In this document: in pieces, positions 7,848 to 16,687 of the stretch
Layout of the letters: each line of letters begins with the position of its first letter
Numbering within the stretch: the stretch's first letter is position 1
Assembly: GCA_017960905.1 (NCBI GenBank)
Contig: JAGCYH010000047.1
Span: forward strand, 33,032-97,031
DNA: 64,000 nt
Source of the DNA: Bacteroidales bacterium
Lineage (GTDB): Bacteria; Bacteroidota; Bacteroidia; Bacteroidales; Marinilabiliaceae
Direction of reading: 5' to 3'
Made by a program: the position numbers and the translations under genes
The notes under the pieces: model-generated
What the model was told of the DNA's origin: nothing
The model's input: the letters and a program-made list of their open reading frames with translations, nothing else
Databases searched by the model: none

Positions 7848-8984
7848 TCAAATCATCCCCCACATCGTCATCACCTGCTCTATCACTGGGGCCATGTCGT
7901 AGTATTTGTACTGGCCGAGGCGACCTCCGAAAATTACATCGGTATCTTTCTGGGCAAGAGCGCGATAAGCATCGGCGAGCGAATTATTGCGGTCGTCGTT
8001 CACCGGATAGTAAGGTTCCATGCCTTCCTTGTACTCGGCCGAATACTCTTCCGAAATGACAGTTCGGGGGCAGTCGTAGACTGCCTGGCCGAACATCTCA
8101 AAGTGCTTGTGCTCTATCACGCGCGTGTAAGGCACTTCGCGTTCGGTATAGTTGACCACTGCATTGCCCTGAAAATTAGGCATATCCTCTATGCGGGTTT
8201 TGAACGATACGGTGCGCCAGTCGAGTTTGCCAAGACTGAAACCGAAATACTCATCAATGGCACCGGTATAAACCAACTTGTCGGCAACTGAGCGCCACGT
8301 ATCACGGTATGAGGCGAAAAAGTCGGTATCGACTTTTGTCTCTACACCATCCAACAGACCATCGATGAGGCGGTTATAACCGCCGATAGGTATCCCCTGA
8401 TAGCTGTCGTTGAAGTAATTGTTGTCGAATACAAAACGTACAGGCAAACGCTTTATAATAAATGCCGGCAACTCGGTACACTTGCGTCCCCACTGTTTTT
8501 CGGTGTAACCCTTTATCAGTGTCTCATATATATCGTTGCCTATCAGCAATTTAGCCTGTTCTTCGAGGTTGCGCGGCTCTGCCGCGCCTTCGGCTTTCAT
8601 TTTGGCAAGCGCCTCAGCTTTCTGCTCTTCTATCTTTGCCTTGGCCTCGTCGGGTGTGCGCACACCCCACATCTGGTAGAAGGTGTTCATGTTGAATGGC
8701 AGATTATAAAGCTTGCCTTTATAATTTGCCACAGGCGAGTTGGTGTATCTGTTGAACGGAACTATCGAATTGACAAAATCCCAAACTTTTTTGTTGTTCG
8801 TGTGAAATATATGCGCACCATATTTGTGAACATTTATTCCTTCAATTTGCTCGCAATATACGTTGCCGCCAAGGTGTGGGCGCTTGTCGATAACAAGACA
8901 TCGTTTGCCTTTTCGCTTTGCGAAATAGGCAAACGCAGCCCCAAACAACCCCGACCCAACTATCAGATAATCATACTTTTGCAT
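7848..8984 (-). CDS. glf: UDP-galactopyranose mutase
   Basis: This FAD enzyme interconverts UDP-galactopyranose and UDP-galactofuranose, the donor for galactofuranose in surface glycans. The N-terminus YDYLIVGSGLFGAAFAYFA is the dinucleotide-binding motif, followed by LGGNVYCEQ and KYGAHIFHTNN, the conserved substrate-site histidines. Later segments include YTEKQWGRKCTELP (about residue 165) and GGRLGQYKYYDM near the end, with the catalytic-region arginine. Length (378 residues from the ATG at 8984; two extra codons are possible) matches the family. It is the last clear enzyme gene of the polysaccharide operon and implies a galactofuranose-containing polymer. Confidence 0.95.
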   Translation of the reverse strand: MQKYDYLIVGSGLFGAAFAYFAKRKGKRCLVIDKRPHLGGNVYCEQIEGINVHKYGAHIFHTNNKKVWDFVNSIVPFNRYTNSPVANYKGKLYNLPFNMNTFYQMWGVRTPDEAKAKIEEQKAEALAKMKAEGAAEPRNLEEQAKLLIGNDIYETLIKGYTEKQWGRKCTELPAFIIKRLPVRFVFDNNYFNDSYQGIPIGGYNRLIDGLLDGVETKVDTDFFASYRDTWRSVADKLVYTGAIDEYFGFSLGKLDWRTVSFKTRIEDMPNFQGNAVVNYTEREVPYTRVIEHKHFEMFGQAVYDCPRTVISEEYSAEYKEGMEPYYPVNDDRNNSLADAYRALAQKDTDVIFGGRLGQYKYYDMAPVIEQVMTMWGMI

Positions 8985-9044
8985 AAACAAAACTTTTAAT
9001 AATTCCGACGCGCACGAAGCAACGCCTTGCGCGAGAGGTATAAC

Positions 9045-10289
9045 CTACTTAACATCGCGAACTAAACGCACAGTTCTCCCTAAAGTACGTCTGTCATCGC
9101 CTACACCTATCTGATTAGAATAAAAAGAGATGCGGAATGCGAAATCTGATCGAGTAGTACCAGCCGTACTCGACCAATAGCTACCACTCTTGTTTACATT
9201 TTCTACAGTAGTGCCCTCACGATATCCAGTTGCCGGAAGGAAGACTGCGCCAGCAGCCTCCATACGCGACCACTCCAAAGCAGAATACGAATTAACTTCA
9301 GAGTAATATTCAGCTCCTTCAGAGAACGCCATACCACTTGTAAAAGACAAACCTTGTGGTATAACCCAATTGTCGGGCAAAAGTATGCAACCATTCACGC
9401 CATCGACAGAAGCGACACCATATTTCGAACCGCCGTCTCTCTCAATAATATAATCCCATTCTTCTCTTGTCGGCGTACGCCATAAGCCTTTGGCGTTTCC
9501 ACCATTATTTATGACATTGAATATGCCCCAATCATAGTTCTCGTTTGATTCGATAAGATTTTGCGATTGTTGCGGACCATATTCTGAATAACTAGTACTT
9601 GTATTATATGGCTGAGACCCACTATAACCACTTGTACCCCAACCAAACAAGTCAATCCATCCCTCATATGTCGAACTAATATTCGTATTGTCTGTTCCTA
9701 TACAATCATATTGATGTTGAGCGAAGCGCCATTCACTTGTACTCGGATTGTATTGTAAGTTCCCTTTTGAGAAGTAAACCATACGATCATCGGCAACTGA
9801 GAAAACGCCTTTTATTGTGCTCTTGTCCAAAGAAACCATAGACATTATTGCGTCTCTTCTCGCTTCGACCATTTTGTTATCAACTTCATCTTTTGTATAA
9901 CTACCCAGTGTCTTACCAGAATACATTGCATATGGAACGCTCAAAAGCTGAGTAACAGATTCGCCATAAGAAGATTCGGTTTTCAAAAAGAACTGACCAG
10001 CAGACCAATTGATACCAGCGAAATTACCTGTTTTAACAGTACCTTGTCCTAATACAACTGTAAATAAACCATTCGCATTGGTATTAACAGAATGTTCTTC
10101 TTTGTAAACAACAGAGCCGGAAGAGCTACCTTGCAGAATACTGAAAGTAACCACAATATTGCTGTTAGCGACAATGGCATTATTCGAATTTCGCACAACG
10201 GCTTGATATGAAAAACCTTGTGGTATTTCTGCAAAAACAAAAGCAGAAAACGCAAAAAGCGACAAAACTAAAAAACTAATTCTTCTCAT
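9045..10289 (-). CDS. Secreted protein with FISUMP-like C-terminal domain
   Basis: A 414-residue protein with a signal peptide (MRRISFLVLSLFAFSAFVFA) followed by IPQGFSYQAVVRNSNNAIV, a head commonly seen in secreted Bacteroidetes proteins. The C-terminal half has the pattern GSYWSSTAGTTRSDFAFRIS followed by GRTVRLVRDVK, as in the Fibrobacter succinogenes major paralogous (FISUMP) domain. No C-terminal sorting domain is evident. The gene sits 16 bases after the GT2 gene and before glf, an unusual place for an exported protein in a glycan operon. It could be a surface protein carrying or anchoring the polymer, but this is a guess. Confidence 0.75.
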   Translation of the reverse strand: MRRISFLVLSLFAFSAFVFAEIPQGFSYQAVVRNSNNAIVANSNIVVTFSILQGSSSGSVVYKEEHSVNTNANGLFTVVLGQGTVKTGNFAGINWSAGQFFLKTESSYGESVTQLLSVPYAMYSGKTLGSYTKDEVDNKMVEARRDAIMSMVSLDKSTIKGVFSVADDRMVYFSKGNLQYNPSTSEWRFAQHQYDCIGTDNTNISSTYEGWIDLFGWGTSGYSGSQPYNTSTSYSEYGPQQSQNLIESNENYDWGIFNVINNGGNAKGLWRTPTREEWDYIIERDGGSKYGVASVDGVNGCILLPDNWVIPQGLSFTSGMAFSEGAEYYSEVNSYSALEWSRMEAAGAVFLPATGYREGTTVENVNKSGSYWSSTAGTTRSDFAFRISFYSNQIGVGDDRRTLGRTVRLVRDVK

Positions 10290-10305
10290 TTTTCAACTTT
10301 TTATA

Positions 10306-11196
10306 TTATTTATTATTATCTATATATTCAATTTTCGGGCAGAAAAACAGCCAAGCAAATTGAGATTTCAATACTATCATCGATTTGGCGAATCGCCCTG
10401 TGAAAAACAACTTAAAGAACAGACAAGTCAATGAAAAAACATTGCCTATCGTCTTTATTGTACCTTTATACTTTGCAACGATATGAGTCTGATTTCTAAA
10501 ATAATAGAAAAAATTTTTCAACCGTTGTTTATTGGTTTCGTTCTCAAAAAGCAAATCGCCCTGAATAGTACGTTTATGAGTGACTACACTTTTGCAAGCC
10601 AAATAGGCGTCATACTTGCGTGTGATACGCATTGTGTATTCTGCATCATCGCCCCATATAAAGTATTGCTTATAAGGCAACCCGACTTTTTTTACAACCG
10701 ATGTAGGCACAAACAGAGAGACAAACGTCGACGACTCAATCTTAATCATTTGTCTGTCAATATATTTCATCCAATCTTGATATCGCCCGTTACGAGTCCG
10801 CTGGTCAACCATTGGAACGTTCATCGGCACACCATCCAAACCTACAACTTTGCTACATACATATCCTAAATTCGGTTCTGCTTCAAAAGCTTCAATTAAC
10901 TGTTCCAATGCGTCAGGCTGGCAAACAACATCATCGTCCATCAGCCAACAAGCATCATAACCACTCTCTGCCACGTAACGCAAACCAGTATTAAAACCGC
11001 CTGCGCCCCCAACATTCCCTTGTGTAATTACATGTATATCAGACTGTTGCAATAACCATTCTTCACTTCCGTCAGAAGACCCGTTATTAACAACAATAAT
11101 ATCGCGTTCTTTATATGTCTGCGACCTCAACGACGATACAACTTCCTTGAGTAACTCTAACCGATTATAGGTAACAACTAGTATTCCTACTTTCAT
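10306..11196 (-). CDS. Family 2 glycosyltransferase
   Basis: A 296-residue GT-A enzyme. It opens MKVGILVVTYNRLELLKEVV, contains VVNNGSSDGS, GNVGGAGGFNTG and WLMDDDVV, where DDD is the metal-binding DXD-type motif, then FIWGDDAEYTMRI, the acceptor-side ED/DD motif. This layout resembles rhamnosyl- and galactofuranosyltransferases (GlfT-like). With glf in the same operon, transfer of galactofuranose is a sensible hypothesis. A hydrophobic C-terminal stretch (VFSLTCLFFKLFF) may attach it to the membrane. It starts 8 bases after the pyruvyl-transferase gene. Confidence 0.9.
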   Translation of the reverse strand: MKVGILVVTYNRLELLKEVVSSLRSQTYKERDIIVVNNGSSDGSEEWLLQQSDIHVITQGNVGGAGGFNTGLRYVAESGYDACWLMDDDVVCQPDALEQLIEAFEAEPNLGYVCSKVVGLDGVPMNVPMVDQRTRNGRYQDWMKYIDRQMIKIESSTFVSLFVPTSVVKKVGLPYKQYFIWGDDAEYTMRITRKYDAYLACKSVVTHKRTIQGDLLFENETNKQRLKNFFYYFRNQTHIVAKYKGTIKTIGNVFSLTCLFFKLFFTGRFAKSMIVLKSQFAWLFFCPKIEYIDNNK

Positions 11197-11204
11197 AAGC
11201 CATA

Positions 11205-12311
11205 TTATACCAACGCATTACTGAGAAACGACATTGACTTTTGACGTAACATATCAATCTTATTATCAACAAGTTGATAATCTATATCTTGATTTATAAT
11301 ATCGTCCTTTATAGTAATTTGTCTGTCGGATAATCCGACAGACGCCAAAAAATCTGTTGTACGCGTATTCCAGTTATCCGACAGGACCAAACTAAAAAAA
11401 GGTCTGTGGAACAAAATAGGGAACACACAACCATGAAAAGACGGAGTGAAAACACACTCGGCATGTTTCACTGCACCCAAAAAGCCTTCTACACCTATAG
11501 CCGGCTTATAATGAACACGTTTGCGCGAACGCGCAAACTTTATTATAGGCCATTCTATCCAGGTTGACAGAATTAGCAAGTCGGCATCGACCGATAATGC
11601 ATAATCGTATATTTTATCTAAGAATTCTTCACTGCGCCGAATTTTATACAACAGCACAAAACGTCTGTTTTTCAATGGATTATACGACCGAATCTCATCA
11701 TAAATACTCTTGTCGGCCAATACCGTTGGGTCTACAACCGACTCTATTTTGTCGTTGCGGGATATTTCCCGCAACTTTACTGCCAAGCTTTCTTCACGAA
11801 CAGAGATACTACTGAAATTCATCAAATGCTCGCGTATATACTCCACGTTTTTCTCGTTGTAATCAATATCTTCTGCGCTGGCTGCGTATGATATCTTTTT
11901 CGACTCTGGTCCCGTCTTGAAATTTCCCCAATACACTTCGTCAAAACCACCTGTTACAGCAGGATTCCATATCTGGTCGCTGCCAACAATGTAAAAATCC
12001 TTTTTGTCGATTTCTTTAACGAACCCCGTGTTAGATTGCACATGTCTGTGCATATACTTGAAAAATCTTCGACGTTTCAGTATTTGCCAAGGCAACGTAA
12101 CTACATGAAATATAGCTGCCATGATATTTTTACGGAACACTTTTTTAGGCTCCCATGGGCTATATACTCGCCAAACTTTGGGTTGTTTGTATCTGATCAA
12201 CTCAGCATCGAACCCCATGTTCTCCAAAGTGCGCTTTAGCGCAAACGGCTGGAGCATAGCTCCAAAATTGGTAGCAAAGTATGTAGTCAGTATACCAATG
12301 CTTTTTTTCAT
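11205..12311 (-). CDS. Polysaccharide pyruvyl transferase family protein
   Basis: A 368-residue member of the CsaB/WcaK-type family. It opens MKKSIGILTTYFATNFGAML and has FYIVGSDQIWNPAVTGGF, KISYAASAED, SSISVREESL and VVDPTVLAD, then CVFTPSFHGCVFPILF near residue 300. These are the regular landmarks of the family. It would add a pyruvyl ketal to a sugar of the exported polymer from phosphoenolpyruvate. Its start overlaps the stop of the Fe-S gene upstream by 4 bases (ATGA), so the pair is coupled. That pairing is widespread in Bacteroidales capsule loci. Confidence 0.9.
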   Translation of the reverse strand: MKKSIGILTTYFATNFGAMLQPFALKRTLENMGFDAELIRYKQPKVWRVYSPWEPKKVFRKNIMAAIFHVVTLPWQILKRRRFFKYMHRHVQSNTGFVKEIDKKDFYIVGSDQIWNPAVTGGFDEVYWGNFKTGPESKKISYAASAEDIDYNEKNVEYIREHLMNFSSISVREESLAVKLREISRNDKIESVVDPTVLADKSIYDEIRSYNPLKNRRFVLLYKIRRSEEFLDKIYDYALSVDADLLILSTWIEWPIIKFARSRKRVHYKPAIGVEGFLGAVKHAECVFTPSFHGCVFPILFHRPFFSLVLSDNWNTRTTDFLASVGLSDRQITIKDDIINQDIDYQLVDNKIDMLRQKSMSFLSNALV

Positions 12312-13540
12312 TCTCCTCCGTCTCTTTCTATTTGGGATAAGACACTCTTACACAATTGCTTTCTCTTTCGGTTTTTGCCTAGAAAACGGAAGAAACAAAC
12401 AGGACGCGTCAACCAATGATAAACCAACTGTAAATACTTGTTGGTAAAGCCATTTTGATAAATGAATACTCTTAAACTCAATGGCAATTTGCGTATAGCG
12501 GCCACATGTTTCCAACCGTTGAAGAAGTTATTATTAGTTGCCATAAACAAATTCTGATTATATGGCAAACATTCGCGCCAACTAGTTGGCGCGACATGAA
12601 TATTAGACGTATCATTAACAAGCCTGCGTCCTTTCTCGGAATTAACTATCATCAGCGATACTCCGTTGTGATTAAGGTATTTTTGACGGTTCAGCCCCCA
12701 ATAGTCGCCTGCTGTTATATCGGCTACTCTGTTAATCCGTGCGTATTGACAATCATAACACGATGGGCGTAAATAACTCATTGTCAGATAACTACGAAAC
12801 AAGAAATCTGTTCGTCTGTTTTTCTTTTCATACTTCACGCCTGCTTTTTCATACACTGTTCGGTTGCCTTTGAGCCAACCTTCTGATTTGGTTCGGTATT
12901 TACAAATATGGTCTGCTTGTTCTATGGCCAGTCCAATCTTAAGCAATTCACTTGTTGGAATACCATGACAGAGTATTTCTATAGTATAGAGTTTATCTAA
13001 AGCTGACCCATTGCTCTGCAAAAAATGGTATAATGCAGCTACCATACACGGGGTTCCGGAAAACAAAACGCTTCGGCCCTCAGACAATCTTTTTTTTACT
13101 GTCGTATATATGCCTGTAGCTATACTATGCTGGTATTTAGAATTTTGAAGTTTTATTATATCTTGTTCTGACTGTATTTCAATATGGTAAGTTTTATTGT
13201 CAGGCGCCAAATACGCACCTACAACAACCCCATTATCACTTTTCTGCAAAAATTCTTTAGCTATCTGCGCAAAAACACCACCAGAGGCACTGTTTAGTAT
13301 TATATCCTCTTCGAGCGACCAAAAAGCATACGCCTTTCCGATCTCATTACGCTTAATATTTTCTGAATGAACGGCATGACATGTTTTATCACACTTGTCG
13401 CAAGAAACACATCTATCGGCATCAACTGAAGGGTAATAAAAACCATTTATGTCTTCTTTTAAAGATATTGCCTGGCAAGCACATACATCAACACAAACGC
13501 CACAACCTGTACATTTATTTCCTGCAGACAAGACCGACAT
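12308..13540 (-). CDS. F420 hydrogenase/dehydrogenase beta-like Fe-S protein
   Basis: From the ATG at 13540 (MSVLSAGNKCTGCG) the product has about 410 residues; an ATG 13 codons earlier would overlap the flippase gene by 29 bases. Two 4Fe-4S motifs lie at the N-terminus (KCTGCGVCVDVCACQAI and RCVSCDKCDKTCHAVHSEN). The FrhB-type flavin domain follows (SGGVFAQIAKEFL, GTPCMVAALYHFL, RKYRTKSEGW-like segment, CYDCQYARINRVADITAGDY). Members in capsule loci are co-transcribed with pyruvyl transferases; their substrate is not known. Bacteroidales do not use F420 as far as is known, so the family name is not a function. Confidence 0.88.
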   Translation of the reverse strand: MSVLSAGNKCTGCGVCVDVCACQAISLKEDINGFYYPSVDADRCVSCDKCDKTCHAVHSENIKRNEIGKAYAFWSLEEDIILNSASGGVFAQIAKEFLQKSDNGVVVGAYLAPDNKTYHIEIQSEQDIIKLQNSKYQHSIATGIYTTVKKRLSEGRSVLFSGTPCMVAALYHFLQSNGSALDKLYTIEILCHGIPTSELLKIGLAIEQADHICKYRTKSEGWLKGNRTVYEKAGVKYEKKNRRTDFLFRSYLTMSYLRPSCYDCQYARINRVADITAGDYWGLNRQKYLNHNGVSLMIVNSEKGRRLVNDTSNIHVAPTSWRECLPYNQNLFMATNNNFFNGWKHVAAIRKLPLSLRVFIYQNGFTNKYLQLVYHWLTRPVCFFRFLGKNRKRKQLCKSVLSQIERDGGE

Positions 13541-13550
13541 TACATCATTG

Positions 13551-15065
13551 TTATTTTTTACGGAAAAAGTCAAATACAATACGCCTTTCCTGAGGTCGGA
13601 GCCCTACATAATATACAGATATTGCATTAAACGCCAGAAAACAAAATACAACGACCATAAGCCTCATCATACTCTGCTCTAAATTGAGACAAATGAACAA
13701 TACCGGCACAACACTAAATACTACAGCCGAAACGGCTGGCAGCAAAACGCTGCCAGCATATTCCAATGGGCTGATATTGAGCAATTTCTTCATAAAATAA
13801 AACCGCAGAAATATGTTTGTTGTACTAATTCCTATTGAAACCATCAGAGCCGTTTGTGGCTCACAACCAAGCCAGAACAAGAGATATGTTATAGGGAAGT
13901 TCATAAGCGACATGCCGCTTATAACAAACTGATAATCCCTTATTTTTCCCGTTGCTTGCACTGCACTGCCTATTGTATAAGCAAAACTCTCTACTAAAGT
14001 CAGGATAAGCACTAACCGAGTCAGTATCACGCAATAATCTGGTACATTCTTGAGCCATAGTTTTAATATATAATCTGCTTCAAAGATTATGGGCATACAT
14101 AAAAACGAAAGCAAAAAAAAAGTAACCTTTCCGCCTCTGAACACAAGACGTTTCATATCTTCAAACTGCTGAGCCGCGTATGACTTCACAATTTGAGGAT
14201 TCATAGCCATAGTAAAATTGTTTGAGAAACCAGTTACTGCGGCATTTACTTGATATGCAATCGCATTGGCAGCATTGACAACAGGATTGAAAAACAAGTT
14301 TATCAATATGTTCACACCATAGTTCTTCAGCATAGTAGCAGTCGACCCTAACAAACTCCAAGATGAATAACCTATCATTTGTTTTAAACAAGCGAAGTCT
14401 ATTTTCTCTTTTAAATTGAGCTTTACGTGCAACCATTTTTTAGTATAAAACACGTAAAAAACAAATACCGCCGAGGCTACTAACAACTGAAGCGATGACA
14501 ACAGAATCAGTCTGTCAACAGTAGCTTTGTATATCAGATAAGCTATCACGCATTTAGCAAGTGCTTCAAACACACCGATATACGCATATACATTCATTCG
14601 TTCGTATGATATTACCAACGCGTTGAGTGGCGCTTGAATAATGCTGAACACAGATGCTATCAGCGAAAATTGGAATACATAATTACAAGCTGTCAGTCGC
14701 CCGTCGGGAATAACAAGCAAATAATTAACCAAAAAATAACCTATGCATTCGCCCAATATCAATACTACTGCGGCCAAGATACAATGCACACGAAATGCTG
14801 TGTTAAAAACAGCTTCAACGTTACATCCGTTTTGTTCTCCTAAACTGAAAGACAAGAAACGGGAAGATGCAGCAGTAAGGGCGCCGTTTACGTATGCAAA
14901 TACAAGAATAAGTGTTCCTACTACATTGTTAAGTCCGTAATCCACCTCGCCCAAAGAGTTGAGCAAGACACGAGTTGTGAATAGTGACACAATCATCACC
15001 ACCCCCATACGGATGTACAGCAGCAGTGTGTTTTTGGCTATTCGTTTGCCGTCAACTACGCTCAC
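13551..15065 (-). CDS. Polysaccharide flippase (Wzx/MOP family), second subtype
   Basis: A 504-residue membrane protein with 12-14 hydrophobic segments. The start MSVVDGKRIAKNTLLLYIRM and the segment TTRVLLNSLGEVDYGLNNVV are typical of the long lipopolysaccharide/capsule flippases of Bacteroidetes. It should move lipid-linked repeat units across the inner membrane. It sits directly after ugd (15-base gap) and just before the Fe-S gene. It clearly differs from the flippase at 560-1924, being longer and less AT-rich. Confidence 0.88.
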   Translation of the reverse strand: MSVVDGKRIAKNTLLLYIRMGVVMIVSLFTTRVLLNSLGEVDYGLNNVVGTLILVFAYVNGALTAASSRFLSFSLGEQNGCNVEAVFNTAFRVHCILAAVVLILGECIGYFLVNYLLVIPDGRLTACNYVFQFSLIASVFSIIQAPLNALVISYERMNVYAYIGVFEALAKCVIAYLIYKATVDRLILLSSLQLLVASAVFVFYVFYTKKWLHVKLNLKEKIDFACLKQMIGYSSWSLLGSTATMLKNYGVNILINLFFNPVVNAANAIAYQVNAAVTGFSNNFTMAMNPQIVKSYAAQQFEDMKRLVFRGGKVTFFLLSFLCMPIIFEADYILKLWLKNVPDYCVILTRLVLILTLVESFAYTIGSAVQATGKIRDYQFVISGMSLMNFPITYLLFWLGCEPQTALMVSIGISTTNIFLRFYFMKKLLNISPLEYAGSVLLPAVSAVVFSVVPVLFICLNLEQSMMRLMVVVFCFLAFNAISVYYVGLRPQERRIVFDFFRKK

Positions 15066-15080
15066 GGATACTGAAGTAGG

Positions 15081-16322
15081 TTAGTCGCGGCGGAAGATGT
15101 CGCGGGTGTAAACTTTGTCTTTCACGTCGTCGAGCACGGCATCATAGCGGTTAGCTATGATGGCGTTGCACATACGTTTGAACTTGTCGATGTCGTTGAC
15201 AATCTCGCTGCCGAAGAACGTCTCGCTGTCGGCGAGCGTCGGCTCGTAGATGACCACTGTGGCGCCCTTGGCTTTTATGCGTTTCATGACGCCCTGTATT
15301 GAGCTCTGACGGAAGTTGTCGCTGTTGCTCTTCATTGTCAGGCGGTAAACGCCGATGGTAACCTGATGTTCTTTGTGCGCGTCCCAGCGGTTATTATCGG
15401 CATAGCCGTAATAACCCGCGAGCGTAAGCACGCGGTCGGCTATGAAGTCTTTGCGTGTGCGGTTGCTCTCAACGATAGCCTCAATGAGGTTTTCGGGCAC
15501 GTCGGCATAGTTGGCGAGCAGCTGCTTGGTGTCTTTGGGCAGGCAGTAGCCGCCGTAGCCGAACGATGGGTTGTTGTATTGCATACCGATGCGCGGGTCG
15601 AGGCAGACGCCTTCGATAATCTGCTTTGTATCAAGACCTTTCATCTCGGCGTATGTATCAAGCTCGTTGAAGTACGACACGCGGAGCGCGAGGTATGTGT
15701 TGGCGAAGAGTTTGACAGCCTCGGCTTCGGTGAAGCCCATGAAGAGCGTGTCGATGTCGGTTTTTATGGCGCCCTCTTGCAGCAAAGCTGCAAAGGTGTG
15801 CGCCGCCTCTACGAGGCGCGCGTCGGCCATATCGGTACCGACAATGATGCGGCTCGGATAGAGATTGTCGTAGAGGGCGCGGCTCTCGCGCAGGAACTCG
15901 GGCGAGAAGATGAGATTAGATGTGTTGTACTTCTCGCGCGCATGTTTGGTAAAGCCGACCGGAATGGTCGACTTTATCACCATTATGGCATTGGGGTTGT
16001 ACTTCATAACTGTCTGAATGACAGTTTCTACCGCCGATGTATCGAAGAAGTTCTTCTGCGAGTCGTAGTTCGTAGGCGCGGCAATGACGACAAAGTCGGC
16101 ATTGCTGTAAGCCTCTTCGGCGTTGAGCGTTGCACGTAAGTGCAACGGTTTGGTGGCCAGATACTCCTCTATTTCCTTATCGACGATGGGCGATTTCTTG
16201 TTGTTGATCAAATCGACCTTTTCGGGAATGATGTCGACGGCAACAACGTTGTTGTGCTGAGCCAGAAGTGTGGCTATCGACAATCCCACATAACCTGTAC
16301 CGGCTATTGCTATATTCTTCAT
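15081..16322 (-). CDS. ugd: UDP-glucose/GDP-mannose dehydrogenase family (UDP-glucose 6-dehydrogenase)
   Basis: The ATG at 16322 ([20 protein letters not shown]) is preferred to one two codons upstream. The N-terminus is the NAD-binding Rossmann motif GxGYVGL. The central ADTYL-type helix ([19 protein letters not shown]) and the catalytic-cysteine segment ([18 protein letters not shown]) are present, with a C-terminal UDP-binding domain. Length (413 residues) is normal. It makes UDP-glucuronic acid for the polymer. It is the first gene of the leftward operon and follows a leader of about 130 bases that can form nested hairpins. Confidence 0.93.
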   Translation of the reverse strand: MKNIAIAGTGYVGLSIATLLAQHNNVVAVDIIPEKVDLINNKKSPIVDKEIEEYLATKPLHLRATLNAEEAYSNADFVVIAAPTNYDSQKNFFDTSAVETVIQTVMKYNPNAIMVIKSTIPVGFTKHAREKYNTSNLIFSPEFLRESRALYDNLYPSRIIVGTDMADARLVEAAHTFAALLQEGAIKTDIDTLFMGFTEAEAVKLFANTYLALRVSYFNELDTYAEMKGLDTKQIIEGVCLDPRIGMQYNNPSFGYGGYCLPKDTKQLLANYADVPENLIEAIVESNRTRKDFIADRVLTLAGYYGYADNNRWDAHKEHQVTIGVYRLTMKSNSDNFRQSSIQGVMKRIKAKGATVVIYEPTLADSETFFGSEIVNDIDKFKRMCNAIIANRYDAVLDDVKDKVYTRDIFRRD

Positions 16323-16376
16323 TATCAAATAGTTTTACAAATTAAGACTAATATTACAGCCACTGCGGCGCATAAA

Positions 16377-16424
16377 GCTTCGCCACTTCAGTCCCACTGA
16401 CGGACTGGAGAGAAACGCCGAAGC
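16377..16424 (-). promoter_or_regulatory. Structured leader of the polysaccharide operon (nested hairpins)
   Basis: Two nested stems can form in the RNA read leftward toward ugd. The outer 6-base arms are at 16377-16382 and 16419-16424 (GCTTCG/CGAAGC). The inner 6-base arms are at 16389-16394 and 16402-16407 (CAGTCC/GGACTG). The stem ends 55 bases upstream of the ugd start. It could be an attenuator, riboswitch-like element or a dispersed repeat. No known riboswitch core was recognised. Confidence 0.4.
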
Positions 16425-16459
16425 GATAAAAACCACATATTGCGGCACATAATTGTTTG

Positions 16460-16467
16460 CAAAGATA
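16460..16467 (-). promoter_or_regulatory. Candidate -7 box for the ugd operon
   Basis: On the minus strand this reads TATCTTTG, a match to the Bacteroidetes TAnnTTTG -7 element. No TTTG lies 19 bases upstream, so the -33 element is weak or missing. Transcription from here would give a leader of about 130 bases before ugd. Confidence 0.45.
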
Positions 16468-16526
16468 ACGAAATAATTTGCTATAGATTATCAAATCGTT
16501 AATAAAACACAATATTTTTTTTGTTT

Positions 16527-16557
16527 TTTGCGACAGACAAAAATCTGTGTATATTTG
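16527..16557 (+). promoter_or_regulatory. Promoter of tRNA-Gly (full Bacteroidetes consensus)
   Basis: TTTG at 16527-16530, exactly 19 bases, then TATATTTG at 16550-16557. This is a complete match to the Bacteroidetes primary-sigma consensus TTTG-N19-TAnnTTTG, and it lies 18 bases before the first base of the tRNA. Confidence 0.85.
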
Positions 16558-16575
16558 CAGTCGGAAACAGCAGAT

Positions 16576-16648
16576 GCGGTAGTAGCTCAGTTGGTAGAGC
16601 ATCAGCTTCCCAAGCTGAGGGTCGCGAGTTCGAGCCTCGTTTGCCGCT
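16576..16648 (+). tRNA. tRNA-Gly, anticodon CCC
   Basis: A complete 73-base cloverleaf: acceptor arms GCGGTAG and TTGCCGC, D-stem GCTC/GAGC, anticodon stem TCAGC/GCTGA around the loop TTCCCAA (anticodon CCC, reading GGG), and T-arm GCGAG-TTCGAGC-CTCGT. The 3' CCA is not encoded. It is bounded by a consensus promoter and an intrinsic terminator, so it is a single-gene transcription unit. Confidence 0.96.
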
Positions 16649-16653
16649 CAAAA

Positions 16654-16687
16654 AATGGCGCATAAAGTATTATGCGCCATTTTTTTT
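16654..16687 (+). terminator. Intrinsic terminator after tRNA-Gly
   Basis: An 11-base-pair stem (arms 16654-16664 and 16671-16681, AATGGCGCATA and its complement) with a 6-base loop is followed by an uninterrupted T run. It begins six bases after the tRNA end. The A run on the left also makes it a possible terminator for leftward transcription. Confidence 0.85.

Noticed and set aside
15366..16139. A 257-codon frame antisense to ugd
   Set aside because: Its product is low in sense-like composition and follows the complementary codon bias of ugd, which has all family motifs. It is a shadow frame.
16354..16602. An 82-codon frame across the ugd leader
   Set aside because: It overlaps the tRNA promoter and the tRNA start, and is better explained as noncoding leader and promoter DNA.
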